DNA of 64,000 bases from Allacma fusca (Eukaryota > Arthropoda > Collembola > Symphypleona > Sminthuridae). Location of the stretch: positions 3,701,001 to 3,765,000 of the forward strand of contig OX359245.1 in NCBI GenBank assembly GCA_947179485.1, in the 5' to 3' direction. Position 1 is the first letter of the stretch. Every line of letters begins with the position of its first letter. Below, piece by piece: positions 1-11,700 of this stretch. The position numbers and the translations under genes are program-made. The notes beneath the pieces are model-generated. The model was not told the DNA's origin and made no database searches. It saw only the letters and a program-made list of their open reading frames with translations.

Positions 1-1258
1 TTCCATCCTTAGCATGCACACTAACCTTCCTTTGTTTTTCCAGATCTGATACGGGATCTGCAAGAATTTTTTCTGAGGATTTACCCGACCAGAACGATAA
101 TGTATGGGTAGTTTTAGAAAAGGACTGATGCAGACAGTCAACTTACATAGTTGTAACAGTGTCAAATACAACTACGAATAGCAAGTTCATCTGACATTCG
201 TGCTTTACCCTCTTTCATGGTAAAGTATTTCTAGATACATTCCTGTACAACGACCTTTACAATACCATATATTTGTTAATACTTTTATATGTCTGCAGCA
301 TAGTCACAACGATAAATATTCCGGTGAAATTATTTCAATAATAATTTATTAATTATCTAAGATTTACTACTAAAGCGTCCATAATTATTTAGTCATTTTT
401 TGGACTAAGTATTTATATCACAGGTTATGTTATAATCCTGCTGACTAGTTTTGAGTTTGTGAGATATTCGTTTTTATCTCTACTAAGTAACTTTTACTTC
501 AAAAAAACACAAGTATTACTTTACCATGTTATTGATACTCCTTGTATAATTACTTACTCAATGATTGTCCCACTTTGTTGGTCATGCCTATTTATATGTA
601 ATATTATATATGTATATATTATATAACTACTTACATTGTAAGTAAGTATTTTTTTCGCCTGGGAGCATTATGTATCAATCGTTATATAGTATCCATTACA
701 TTTAATTTACATACAATATCAATAACAAACGGTTGTAATTTAATTGAAATGTCTTCCAATTGAGAAAGTATAGGTACATAAAGGATAATTTTTATAATAT
801 TAATGGAATCATTTATTGATTAATTAGAAACATTATAGCGGGGAGGTTGAATATGTACAAATATTTAATTAATTATATACATAATTATTATACACAAAAA
901 ATCATTTGCTTCACTCTTCTTGATGCCGTGGCTATTCATTGTAGGAATTGCTACCCAACAGCAATGCTGATCCTTAGGACATTATTGTAGAGCAAGGATT
1001 TCAATTTAGTTAAATAATATTCCACAAAAGACGACAAAACGTTTCACAGTCGTTTGTCCTTTTGTATTGCGTTTCAGTTCAGAAGAGTTTTAAAAGATAG
1101 GGTTGAGATAGGATCGGTAGTGTGTAGTTGTGTAGTGTCTTACTTATGGGTAGGTACATAATAACTGTATGTAACTTAAATATTATTGATGTGTCCGTCC
1201 AACCGTCGTTGACAATTGACATAAATAAAAGCACTTGCGTAGATTTTTAGTGTGGTGT
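1..1258. other. AT-rich gene-free left flank
   Basis: No open frame, splice-bounded exon or RNA gene could be supported. There are short TA-rich runs, for example around 600-625, and scattered homopolymers. The stretch ends at the target-site duplication of the foldback element. Confidence 0.6.
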
Positions 1259-1267
1259 GGGAATACA
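1259..1267 (+). repeat. Left copy of 9-bp target-site duplication
   Basis: GGGAATACA lies directly before the left inverted terminus, which begins ATGACAAGC. The identical 9-mer follows the right terminus at 7473-7481. A perfect 9-bp duplication is typical of Drosophila FB-type foldback elements and of Mutator-like elements. Confidence 0.85.
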
Positions 1268-1380
1268 ATGACAAGCAAGTTGTCCCCGAAAACCTATATC
1301 CCCCAACATTCAAAAATGGAGCAAAAATTATATTACCCACCACATGTGTCAAACTCAAATCATTAATTACCATGCTAGAA

Positions 1381-3096
1381 AGCGGGACAAACTCCAGTTT
1401 CGGGGAATTCGGAACAAGTCTGTCAAACTTGACCTTTGACTTTTCCGGGTGATATTCCTATTTGAATGGATAACTCGAGTAAAAATGAAAATATTTCAAA
1501 AATTCTTGCACAGGCGTAAAGCCCTACCATATTGCTAGCGGGACAAACTCCAGTTTCGGGGAATTCGGAACAAGTCTGTCAAACTTGACCTTTGACTTTT
1601 CCGGGTGATATTCCTATTTGAATGGATAACTCGAGTAAAAATGAAAATATTTCAAAAATTCTTGCACAGGCGTAAAGCCCTACCATATTGCTAGCGGGAC
1701 AAACTCCAGTTTCGGGGAATTCGGAACAAGTCTGTCAAACTTGACCTTTGACTTTTCCGGGTGATATTCCTATTTGAATGGATAACTCGAGTAAAAATGA
1801 AAATATTTCAAAAATTCTTGCACAGGCGTAAAGCCCTACCATATTGCTAGCGGGACAAACTCCAGTTTCGGGGAATTCGGAACAAGTCAGTCAAACTTGA
1901 CCTTTGGCTTTTCCGGGTGATATTCCTATTTGAATGGATAACTCGAGTAAAAATAAAAATATTTCAAAAATTCTTGCACAGGCGTAAAGCCCTACCATAT
2001 TGCTAGCGGGACAAACTCCAGTTTCGGGGAATTCGGAACAAGTCTGTCAAACTTGACCTTTGACTTTTCCGGGTGATATTCCTATTTGAATGGATAACTC
2101 GAGTAAAAATGAAAATATTTCAAAAATTCTTGCACAGGCGTAAAGCCCTACCATATTGCTAGCGGGACAAACTCCAGTTTCGGGGAATTCGGAACAAGTC
2201 TGTCAAACTTGACCTTTGACTTTTCCGGGTGATATTCCTATTTGAATGGATAACTCGAGTAAAAATGAAAATATTTCAAAAATTCTTGCACAGGCGTAAA
2301 GCCCTACCATATTGCTAGCGGGACAAACTCCAGTTTCGGGGAATTCGGAACAAGTCTGTCAAACTTGACCTTTGACTTTTCCGGGTGATATTCCTATTTG
2401 AATGGATAACTCGAGTAAAAATGAAAATATTTCAAAAATTCTTGCACAGGCGTAAAGCCCTACCATATTGCTAGCGGGACAAACTCCAGTTTCGGGGAAT
2501 TCGGAACAAGTCTGTCAAACTTGACCTTTGACTTTTCCGGGTGATATTCCTATTTGAATGGATAACTCGAGTAAAAATGAAAATATTTCAAAAATTCTTG
2601 CACAGGCGTAAAGCCCTACCATATTGCTAGCGGGACAAACTCCAGTTTCGGGGAATTCGGAACAAGTCTGTCAAACTTGACCTTTGACTTTTCCGGGTGA
2701 TATTCCTATTTGAATGGATAACTCGAGTAAAAATGAAAATATTTCAAAAATTCTTGCGCAGGCGTAAAGCCCTACCATATTGCTAGCGGGACAAACTCCA
2801 GTTTCGGGGAATTCGGAACAAGTCTGTCAAACTTGACCTTTGACTTTTCCGGGTGATATTCCTATTTGAATGGATAACTCGAGTAAAAATGAAAATATTT
2901 CAAAAATTCTTGCGCAGGCGTAAAGCCCTACCATATTGCTAGCGGGACAATTTCCAGTTTCGGGGAATTCGGAACAAGTCTGTCAAACTTGACCTTTGAC
3001 TTTTCCGGGTGATATTCCTATTTGAATGGATAACTCGAGTAAAAATGAAAATATTTCAAAAATTCTTGCACAGGCATAAAGCCCTACCATATTGCT
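1381..3096 (+). repeat. Left-arm array of 156-bp tandem units (11 copies)
   Basis: Units begin AGCGGGACAAACTCCAG at 1381, 1537, 1693 and every 156 bp to 2941. The array is exactly 11 x 156 = 1,716 bp. Units are nearly identical. Unit 4 carries several private changes (CAGTCAAAC, TTTGGC, AAAAATAAAA), units 9 and 10 share TTGCGCAGG, and unit 11 has TTTCC for CTCC. Short frames inside the units are repeat shadows and not genes. Confidence 0.95.
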
Positions 3097-3638
3097 GCTG
3101 GGTTTAAGTGTTTTCGAATTCGATTTCAATATTGTTTATACCTTTTTAGTCCTATTATACCTGTAGCACATGTATTTTGTACCGCGTAGCTATAATATTT
3201 GATTTTAGGGAAACAGCTTTTAGGACGTATAAATACATGAGCATGGATCACGAGCTATTTTGACAAATTAGAATTAGAAACAGGATCCAATTAAATTTTA
3301 TACAAAATTTCGTCGTAATTTATATTTTGTCATTAAATTGTATAAAGTGTGTGCGACGTTCATTGTAGTTCAGTAACCACGATGAATAAAATGTAAAGAG
3401 TAGAGTTCTGGTGAATTTGATGGTAACCGTAGTTGAGAAGTACAAGGTGGGCATTTGTAAGATATTATTAGTTACTAGGAGCACGGTAGAACCAGCATTT
3501 GCTGGATCAGCGAGAAAATATAAATAGGGTAGGCAGTTAATAGTTGTATACATACAATAGCATAATATTAGCATAACCCTGGTAAAAGTGTAGACTAACG
3601 TACGGCAAATTGATTTTTTAATTTAATTTTGCTTTAAA

Positions 3639-4483
3639 AGTTTTAACAGCCAATCAACACAATTGGCACAATGTTTCTCAAATATTTCTAAGTTATCTAA
3701 ATTTTACACAACAAATGTAATGACATTTTCAGACATTGGACGGTACCTCGAAGAGGTTTTTGCAATTGAAAGGCACTGTTACTTGCGTCATATTTAGGCC
3801 AGTACCCATGTGCGTTTAATTTTACGCGTATTATATATTTACCGGCACTTAGTCAAACAGTCGAGCGATAACAGTTGCTTAGATGTATTTATTATAAATT
3901 TTTCAAGTCCGTGCAGTACCAGTGTGTGCAGTCAGGTTGTTGTGCGATGCATTTTGTGTCACCTGCTCCATATGTTGTTGCATACACTATTTTGTACGTA
4001 GACATAAATCATTTGCATTTATTGCTTCTGATTTGACGCGTCGACTATTCAATTTCTAGTTTAGTCCGCACATTCAACTCCTTTTCTCATCTCCATATCT
4101 CCATATACATATCCTATCTTCTAAGTTGAAAGAGTGGGCCGGGATTGTTTACGTCTTCGTCTTGGTGGAATACGAATTTATTACGCGAATTTTTTATTGG
4201 CTGAGCCAGCAGTAACTGGCTAAATAAACTACTAATTTTTTTATTAAAAAAATATATTTAAATTATTTTTTTAATTTAAAAAAATGTTAAAACTATTTTT
4301 TTAAACTAAACCAAAATATTAAGATAATTGGTTTTTAGTTAAAAAAATTTATGCATTATTAATGCAATTAAAAAGCATTATGCAGTATCAAATGCGGTGA
4401 AATACCCACGGGCTGCCGTCTGCCACCAGGATGGTCCGCTCTTTCAAATTAATAGAGAGAAAATTAACTATTTTAAAAAATTA
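3639..4483. other. Unique central loop of the foldback element
   Basis: This is the only part of the element not present in inverted form. It is AT-rich, with long A/T runs at 4230-4370, and contains one 63-codon frame (3810-4001) with no recognisable domain. No transposase motif was seen, so it gives no evidence of autonomy. Confidence 0.6.
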
Positions 4484-5021
4484 TTAAAGCAAAATTAAAT
4501 TCAAAAATCATTTTGCCGTACGTTAGTCTACACTTTTACAAGGGTTATGCCAATATTTTGCTATTGTTTGTATACAACTATTTACTGCCTACACTATTTA
4601 TATTTTCGCGCTGATCCAGCAATTGCTGGTTGTACCGTGCTCCTAATAAATATTAGTATCTTGCAAATGCCCACCTTGTGTTTGTCAACTACGGTTACCA
4701 TCAAATTCACCAGAACACTACTATACATTTTATTCATCGTGGTTAATGAACTACGATGCATGTTGCACACACTTTATAAAATTTAATGACAAAATATAAA
4801 TTACGACGAAATTGTGTATAATTTTGAACTAGATCCTGTTTCTAATTCTAATTTGTCATAATAGCTCCTGATCCATGTTCATTTATTTATACGTCCTAAA
4901 AGCTGGTTCCCCAAAATCAAATATTTTCGCTGCGCGGTACCAAATACATGTGCTACAGGTATAATAAGACTAAAAGGGTATTAACAATAGTGAAATCGAA
5001 TTCGAAACAATTAAACCCAGC

Positions 5022-7359
5022 CGCATTATGGTAGGGATTTACGCCTGTGCAAGAATTTTTGAAATATTTTCATTTTTACTCGAGTTATCCATTCAAATAG
5101 GAATATCACCCGGAAAAGTCAAAGGTCAAGTTTGACAGACTTGTTCCGAATTCCCGAAACTGGAGTTTGTCCGCTAGCAATATGGTAGGGCTTTACGCCT
5201 GTGCAAGAATTTTTGAAATATTTTCATTTTTACTCGTGTTATCCATTCAAATAGGAATATCACCCGGAAAAGTCAAAGGTCAAGTTTGACAGACTTGTTC
5301 CGAATTCCCCGAAACTGGAGTTTGTCCCGCTAGCAATATGGTAGGGCTTTACGCCTGTGCAAGAATTTTTGAAATATTTTCATTTTTACTCGAGTTATCC
5401 ATTCAAATAGGAATATCACCCGGAAAAGTCAAAGGTCAAGTTTGACAGACTTGTTCCGAATTCCCCGAAACTGGAGTTTGTCCCGCTAGCAATATGGTAG
5501 GGCTTTACGCCTGTGCAAGAATTTTTGAAATATTTTCATTTTTACTCGAGTTATCCATTCAAATAGGAATATCACCCGGAAAAGTCAAAGGTCAAGTTTG
5601 ACAGACTTGTTCCGAATTCCCCGAAACTGGAGTTTGTCCCGCTAGCAATATGGTAGGGCTTTACGCCTGTGCAAGAATTTTTGAAATATTTTCATTTTTA
5701 CTCGAGTTATCCATTCAAATAGGAATATCACCCGGAAAAGTCAAAGGTCAAGTTTGACAGACTTGTTCCGAATTCCCCGAAACTGGAGTTTGTCCCGCTA
5801 GCAATATGGTAGGGCTTTACGCCTGTGCAAGAATTTTTGAAATATTTTCATTTTTACTCGAGTTATCCATTCAAATAGGAATATCACCCGGAAAAGTCAA
5901 AGGTCAAGTTTGACAGACTTGTTCCGAATTCCCCGAAACTGGAGTTTGTCCCGCTAGCAATATGGTAGGGCTTTACGCCTGTGCAAGAATTTTTGAAATA
6001 TTTTCATTTTTACTCGAGTTATCCATTCAAATAGGAATATCACCCGGAAAAGTCAAAGGTCAAGTTTGACAGACTTGTTCCGAATTCCCCGAAACTGGAG
6101 TTTGTCCCGCTAGCAATATGGTAGGGCTTTACGCCTGTGCAAGAATTTTTGAAATATTTTCATTTTTACTCGAGTTATCCATTCAAATAGGAATATCACC
6201 CGGAAAAGTCAAAGGTCAAGTTTGACAGACTTGTTCCGAATTCCCCGAAACTGGAGTTTGTCCCGCTAGCAATATGGTAGGGCTTTACGCCTGTGCAAGA
6301 ATTTTTGAAATATTTTCATTTTTACTCGAGTTATCCATTCAAATAGGAATATCACCCGGAAAAGTCAAAGGTCAAGTTTGACAGACTTGTTCCGAATTCC
6401 CCGAAACTGGAGTTTGTCCCGCTAGCAATATGGTAGGGCTTTACGCCTGTGCAAGAATTTTTGAAATATTTTCATTTTTACTCGAGTTATCCATTCAAAT
6501 AGGAATATCACCCGGAAAAGTCAAAGGTCAAGTTTGACTGACTTGTTCCGAATTCCCCGAAACTGGAGTTTGTCCCGCTAGCAATATGGTAGGGCTTTAC
6601 GCCTGTGCAAGAATTTTTGAAATATTTTCATTTTTACTCGAGTTATCCATTCAAATAGGAATATCACCCGGAAAAGTCAAAGGTCAAGTTTGACAGACTT
6701 GTTCCGAATTCCCCGAAACTGGAGTTTGTCCCGCTAGCAATATGGTAGGGCTTTACGCCTGTGCAAGAATTTTTGAAATATTTTCATTTTTACTCGAGTT
6801 ATCCATTCAAATAGGAATATCACCCGGAAAAGTCAAAGGTCAAGTTTGACAGACTTGTTCCGAATTCCCCGAAACTGGAGTTTGTCCCGCTAGCAATATG
6901 GTAGGGCTTTACGCCTGTGCAAGAATTTTTGAAATATTTTCATTTTTACTCGAGTTATCCATTCAAATAGGAATATCACCCGGAAAAGTCAAAGGTCAAG
7001 TTTGACAGACTTGTTCCGAATTCCCCGAAACTGGAGTTTGTCCCGCTAGCAATATGGTAGGGCTTTACGCCTGTGCAAGAATTTTTGAAATATTTTCATT
7101 TTTACTCGAGTTATCCATTCAAATAGGAATATCACCCGGAAAAGTCAAAGGTCAAGTTTGACAGACTTGTTCCGAATTCCCCGAAACTGGAGTTTGTCCC
7201 GCTAGCAATATGGTAGGGCTTTACGCCTGTGCAAGAATTTTTGAAATATTTTCATTTTTACTCGAGTTATCCATTCAAATAGGAATATCACCCGGAAAAG
7301 TCAAAGGTCAAGTTTGACAGACTTGTTCCGAATTCCCCGAAACTGGAGTTTGTACCGCT
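5022..7359 (-). repeat. Right-arm array of 156-bp tandem units (15 copies)
   Basis: This is the same 156-bp unit as in the left arm, on the opposite strand. The outer edge at 7359 pairs with base 1381. Fourteen units are 156 bp long. The innermost, at about 5022-5175, has lost two C residues. One unit near 6535 carries the CAGTC/GACTG variant seen in left unit 4, but at a different rank in the array. Confidence 0.92.
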
Positions 7360-7472
7360 TTCTAGCATGGTAATTAATGATTTGAGTTTGACACATGTGG
7401 TGGGTAATATAATTTTTGCTCCATTTTTGAATGTTGGGGGATATAGGTTTTCGGGGACAACTTGCTTGTCAT

Positions 7473-7481
7473 GGGAATACA
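7473..7481 (+). repeat. Right copy of 9-bp target-site duplication
   Basis: GGGAATACA follows the right terminus (ending CTTGTCAT) and matches 1259-1267 exactly. Confidence 0.85.
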
Positions 7482-8707
7482 AACAACAGCTCTCTAGTAA
7501 GGTTGTATACAGTCGTACATGCTAAGCTTAAGTTTGTCGTACATGAAGTCCACAACCTGGAGATTCCGTTAGAGTTGATCGGAGCCTTCGTCCTTCGTCT
7601 CCTCTCTGCACTTCTGCAGCACACATCTTAAACGCCCACACTCCACACGGCGTTGTTTACATACAGTGATAAATACATGTACAAAAGCTGAAGCACATTC
7701 AATTAAAATAAATAATGTAGTGTCAGGTCAGTATTATTATAACTTTTGTGTTTTTTAGTGGTTTGGTAGTTACTTCAAGTGCTGTCAAATAATTTTGTTG
7801 ACTCAAATAAGGGGGGAATTAATAATCGGCTGAAGTCAGATAAAGATCAGGCGTATGAGTACGTGTGTATGTAAGTATCAGTGTTTAATTATCATCTGTA
7901 ATATAATTGAATTGACTGATAAATTAGATTAGTTATAATTTCACGGGAAAAAATCTAGTTGGCACTACTTAGTTACACTGTGATTTGTTAGTTTCAGATG
8001 AATATAATAATTATATAATCGTGGATTGTTGACACTATGCCTTGGGATGCGAAAGGTAGTACAGTTTCTTCTTTCATCGTTGTGTGAACTCAATCCGAGT
8101 TTTTGGGTAAGCCGTATTATTATTATTTGTTTATGACATTTGTATTTTGATTCATGATTATACACCGTAAATCCACACATTCATAAAAGCATGTTGAAAT
8201 ATAATAAGAGTGTGTCATGGATCAAGTCTAAATGTACTGATATATGTGGAATGTGGACAAATGTTAGTGTATTTGTGCAAGGACTTAAAGATTGTTTTTA
8301 TTTTATTTTTAGGATTGAAGTAGCACCGCGTAACAAAATGCTGGTCTTCAAATCGTTTTGATGTTTAGAGGTTTTAGAAATGACTAGGTAGATTTGACTA
8401 GTATTTGATACGGATCGTCTTTTTTGTAGTATGGCTTTTGAATGAATAATGAATGTCGGTAGGGATTGTTGTTAAAATATAATTTTATAGGAAATTGCGG
8501 CAGTTGACTTCGTGTGGGAAATACTCAATGCGTTGACTTGTTTAGGATAATTATTGGAACTGTAGTTGTTGTTAATCTACAAATGCTGATCCAGTAAACG
8601 GCGCTTTTAGAAGGTTACAAAACATTTGGGTGATTGTTAGATGTCTCAGTTAGGTGTAGCAAGTTCGTTGAGATAATTAAACATTGAAGCTAAACATTCC
8701 TCGTAAA
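7482..8707. other. Gene-free stretch upstream of the kinase gene
   Basis: No convincing coding exon was found. A 66-codon frame at 7431-7631 starts inside the transposon terminus and looks accidental. The 5' untranslated part and promoter of the downstream kinase gene should lie here, but no clear TATA box or initiator could be picked out. Confidence 0.5.
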
Positions 8708-11700
8708 ATGCTGCCCGTGAGTGGTACGCTGGGCGATTGGGTTTGTCGACATACTTGGAGAGGAGGTCATGGTGAGGTTGCTTTGTGGAATAACCAGCGG
8801 ACAGAACAGTTCATAGGTAAGTTTTGAAAGAACAATGTTATTGCTAGTGCTTAGGAATCGGGGTGAGAGTGATAAGGTGGGCTAAATTGGGAGGCAAGTG
8901 TTGACGTTGAATGCTATAAACTTCAAGTGTCACTTTGTTGTAGTTAGTTGGTTATTAAATAATTAATCAACAGTAAGTATAGTTAATATATTCTAAAAAA
9001 ATTAATGAGTTATTATTAAGACAAAGTAGTATAAATGTTACTGTGCTAGTCTTGGTCAGTAGCCGGCTAATTAAATTATATTAGTAAGTAAGGAATACAT
9101 TTAATTTATCTTCGCATAGCGGTCAAATCGTTCCTTGTCCATGCTGAGGGTCAAAATGCGACATATCATGAAAAGAAATTCGTGGAGGAAATAGACTTCA
9201 TGAAAAAAGCAAACCATCCTCATATTGTGTCAACTGTTGAACCCCCTCCAGAGTTTTCAACAAGTTTGGCCGGTGCTGCCATTCAGTATCTAACTTCCTA
9301 CTTTCAACCATCACCGACCACGCATTACTTGTTCATGGAATTTTGCGACGGTGGAACTTTGAGATCCTTGTTAAGAAAGCCTGAAAATGTGAATGGATTA
9401 AGTGAAAAGGATGTTCGAGCTGTTCTTTCAGATATTTCGGATGCTATTACCTACCTCCACGGAAATGAAATAATTCACCGGGATATCAAACCGGACAATA
9501 TTCTCATAAAATTGAATCCGGTTTCCGGAAGAGTGCGTTTTTAAATTCATTTAATTCTGTACACCGTCTAATGTGACTGCTAACTTAAGAATATACCTAT
9601 ACTATATTGCTTTACAAAATAAATGCAGGTTACACTATTACTACTTTACAGAACATCTACAAGTTAGGAGACTTGGGCCTGGCTAAAAATATTTCGGACA
9701 GGAGTATGGGGAAGAGTGTTGTAGGGACTTGGGCGTACCTAGCTCCGGAAATACAAGCTCTTTACTTTGGAGACTCATCAGAAGACACGTACGAAATATA
9801 TGACTTGTTGAAAGTTGCTTCTTCTAATTCTTCAAATGCGAATTCAGAAAACATTGTGTTCATTGCAAAAGTGTATTTAAATAATAAATTGTTTTCGTAA
9901 TGTAGCCAAAAGGAATATGGTAAATCTGCTGACTACTGGAGTTTTGGTGTAATATGTTTTGAAATATGTTGTGGAACTTTTCCGTTCCTACCGGAGATTC
10001 CGGATGATCGTGGCTTTGCTCGGTATATTGTAACAAAATTATTTACACATTATAAGACATTCCAAGGCTATTCGAGCAAATGGGAATTTTTTTAAAGCAC
10101 GTATCTACTTAATTTTGCACATTTTGTCTTCCAGGTATGTAGCTGTGAAGAACAAGCCTGACGAGGTTATAGCTATTACTAAGGGCACAGATAGCAACAT
10201 ATTTCATGAAAAATTTCCACTTGAGACTCGCTTAACCCGGTAGGTTGCTTTTAAGCATTACGAAACTGCAGCTGATTCATCTTTTGAACGATTACAAAGT
10301 CGGACGTTTATGATCCTTTTAAATATGCATGGAGTAATAACATTTTTATCTTCTATGGTTTGTAGTTTATTTCAAGACTGTATTACTGTCTGGCTCCCCG
10401 CATTGCTTCGTTGGAAACATGACCACAGAGGCCAATATCAGACTAAAAATCATCGAGACGCTCTGGGTAGATTGAGAGTTATCCTTCAAGTACCTTGTCT
10501 TGAGATATACTCTGTATCTAGCCGCTATCATTACATAGTCAATGACCACAAGAAGATCATTGATATTAACGAGCAAATCATGATTGACAGTGGCATTCCA
10601 GTGGAGCAGCAGCTTCTTTTCACTCGAGATGGGATTCAGCTGGAGTCAGATGACTTTGCTTTAGATTTCGTCAAGGTTGTAAAATATAAGTAACATTATA
10701 TAATAATGTATTTCGCAATTAATGACAATGGTGACAACCTGTGCCTAAGCAATGGCAGATTGAAAGGCGGAAAAATAATGATCATGTGCATATTGGTTAT
10801 CAATAAAATTAGTCATGCTTCGTATTTTTCTGCTGGGAGACACTTGATACATGATACTTACTCAAAACATTTTTGTATTTAGATATGTCCGCTGTACCTG
10901 TTAGAAAAATCCAAAAGTGGCATCATCAGCCCCGAGGTCAAGCTCTCTCCGCCGTTAAGTACCTTTATTCTTCACAATTCTGGAGCAAGTGAATTGTTCT
11001 CGGAAAGCCTTATCTGGAAGACGGCTATCCACGATGTACAAGTACTGCTTGAGATTTCTGATAGACTAGATCGTTATAACGATGCGTTGAGGTAAGAATT
11101 GAAAATTAATTAAAACATTTCGATACTTCCAAGTTGCAAATATTTTCATGAAATTGTTTATTCTTGTTTTGTTAATTTAGGTTTTGTATTGTATGGTTTA
11201 TAATAGTTTGTTGGTATTTCGCTTAATGCATATATTTCACAGGTATTTATTTAGCAGCAGAGTCAATGCCAAACAACTTTTATTTGAACTTTGTATAGAA
11301 AAACTGTAGTCCGGGCTCCGCAAACCACTGCCACAAATGTGTCCAACCGACTCTTCCACCTAAATAAACTTCTGGAACAAGAGGAGAGACTGGACGTCGG
11401 ACAATTGATACCTGATAAAATAGATTCCCTGAATAGCATCATCCAAGCCAGAGATGCTGTTAAGAGAGACATACGTCTGCACCCTGCCAATTGTGATACT
11501 AATCTAACTTTACAGTGTTCGAGTCTTCCTGAACTTCAACAACTGTTAGCTATTTATTAAGTTTCTTGTCAAGTCTGATTATATTACATGTATGTAGATT
11601 ATTGTTTAAAATGCACCAATTAATGTGGTCAGTAGGAGTAATCATGTTTGGGTATAACTTTTTTCGTGCAGGTACAGTGTAGTTCTGGAAGAGTTCTGTA

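Larger units (their letters stand above)
1268..7472. mobile_element. Foldback (FB-like) transposon with long inverted arms
   Basis: The left end begins ATGACAAGCAAGTTGTCC and the right end is its exact reverse complement. The inverted similarity continues through the outer 110 bp, through arrays of 156-bp tandem units, and through about 540 bp of inner arm on each side. The arms are 1268 to about 3638 and about 4484-7472. The length difference, about 620 bp, equals the four extra units on the right. About 845 bp of unique sequence forms the loop. No transposase was found, so this is probably a non-autonomous copy. Foldback elements of Drosophila combine long, internally repetitive inverted arms with 9-bp target duplications, which is exactly this architecture. 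A Mutator-like origin is the main alternative, because those elements also give 9-bp duplications. Placement in a named family is inference. Confidence 0.85.

Noticed and set aside
1252..1452. 66-codon frame at the left end of the foldback element and its mirror at 7288-7482
   Set aside because: Both come from the inverted termini and the 156-bp unit, and they end at the same point in the repeat. No protein family resemblance.
1381..3096. Regular repeats resembling a CRISPR-like array
   Set aside because: The whole 156-bp unit repeats without variable spacers, the setting is eukaryotic, and a mirrored array exists in the other arm.
3320..4786. Matching 79-84-codon frames in the two inner arms (3320-3574 minus, 4547-4786 plus)
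   Set aside because: They are the two arms of one inverted repeat. Their differences are mostly amino-acid-changing, so there is no sign of selection for a protein.
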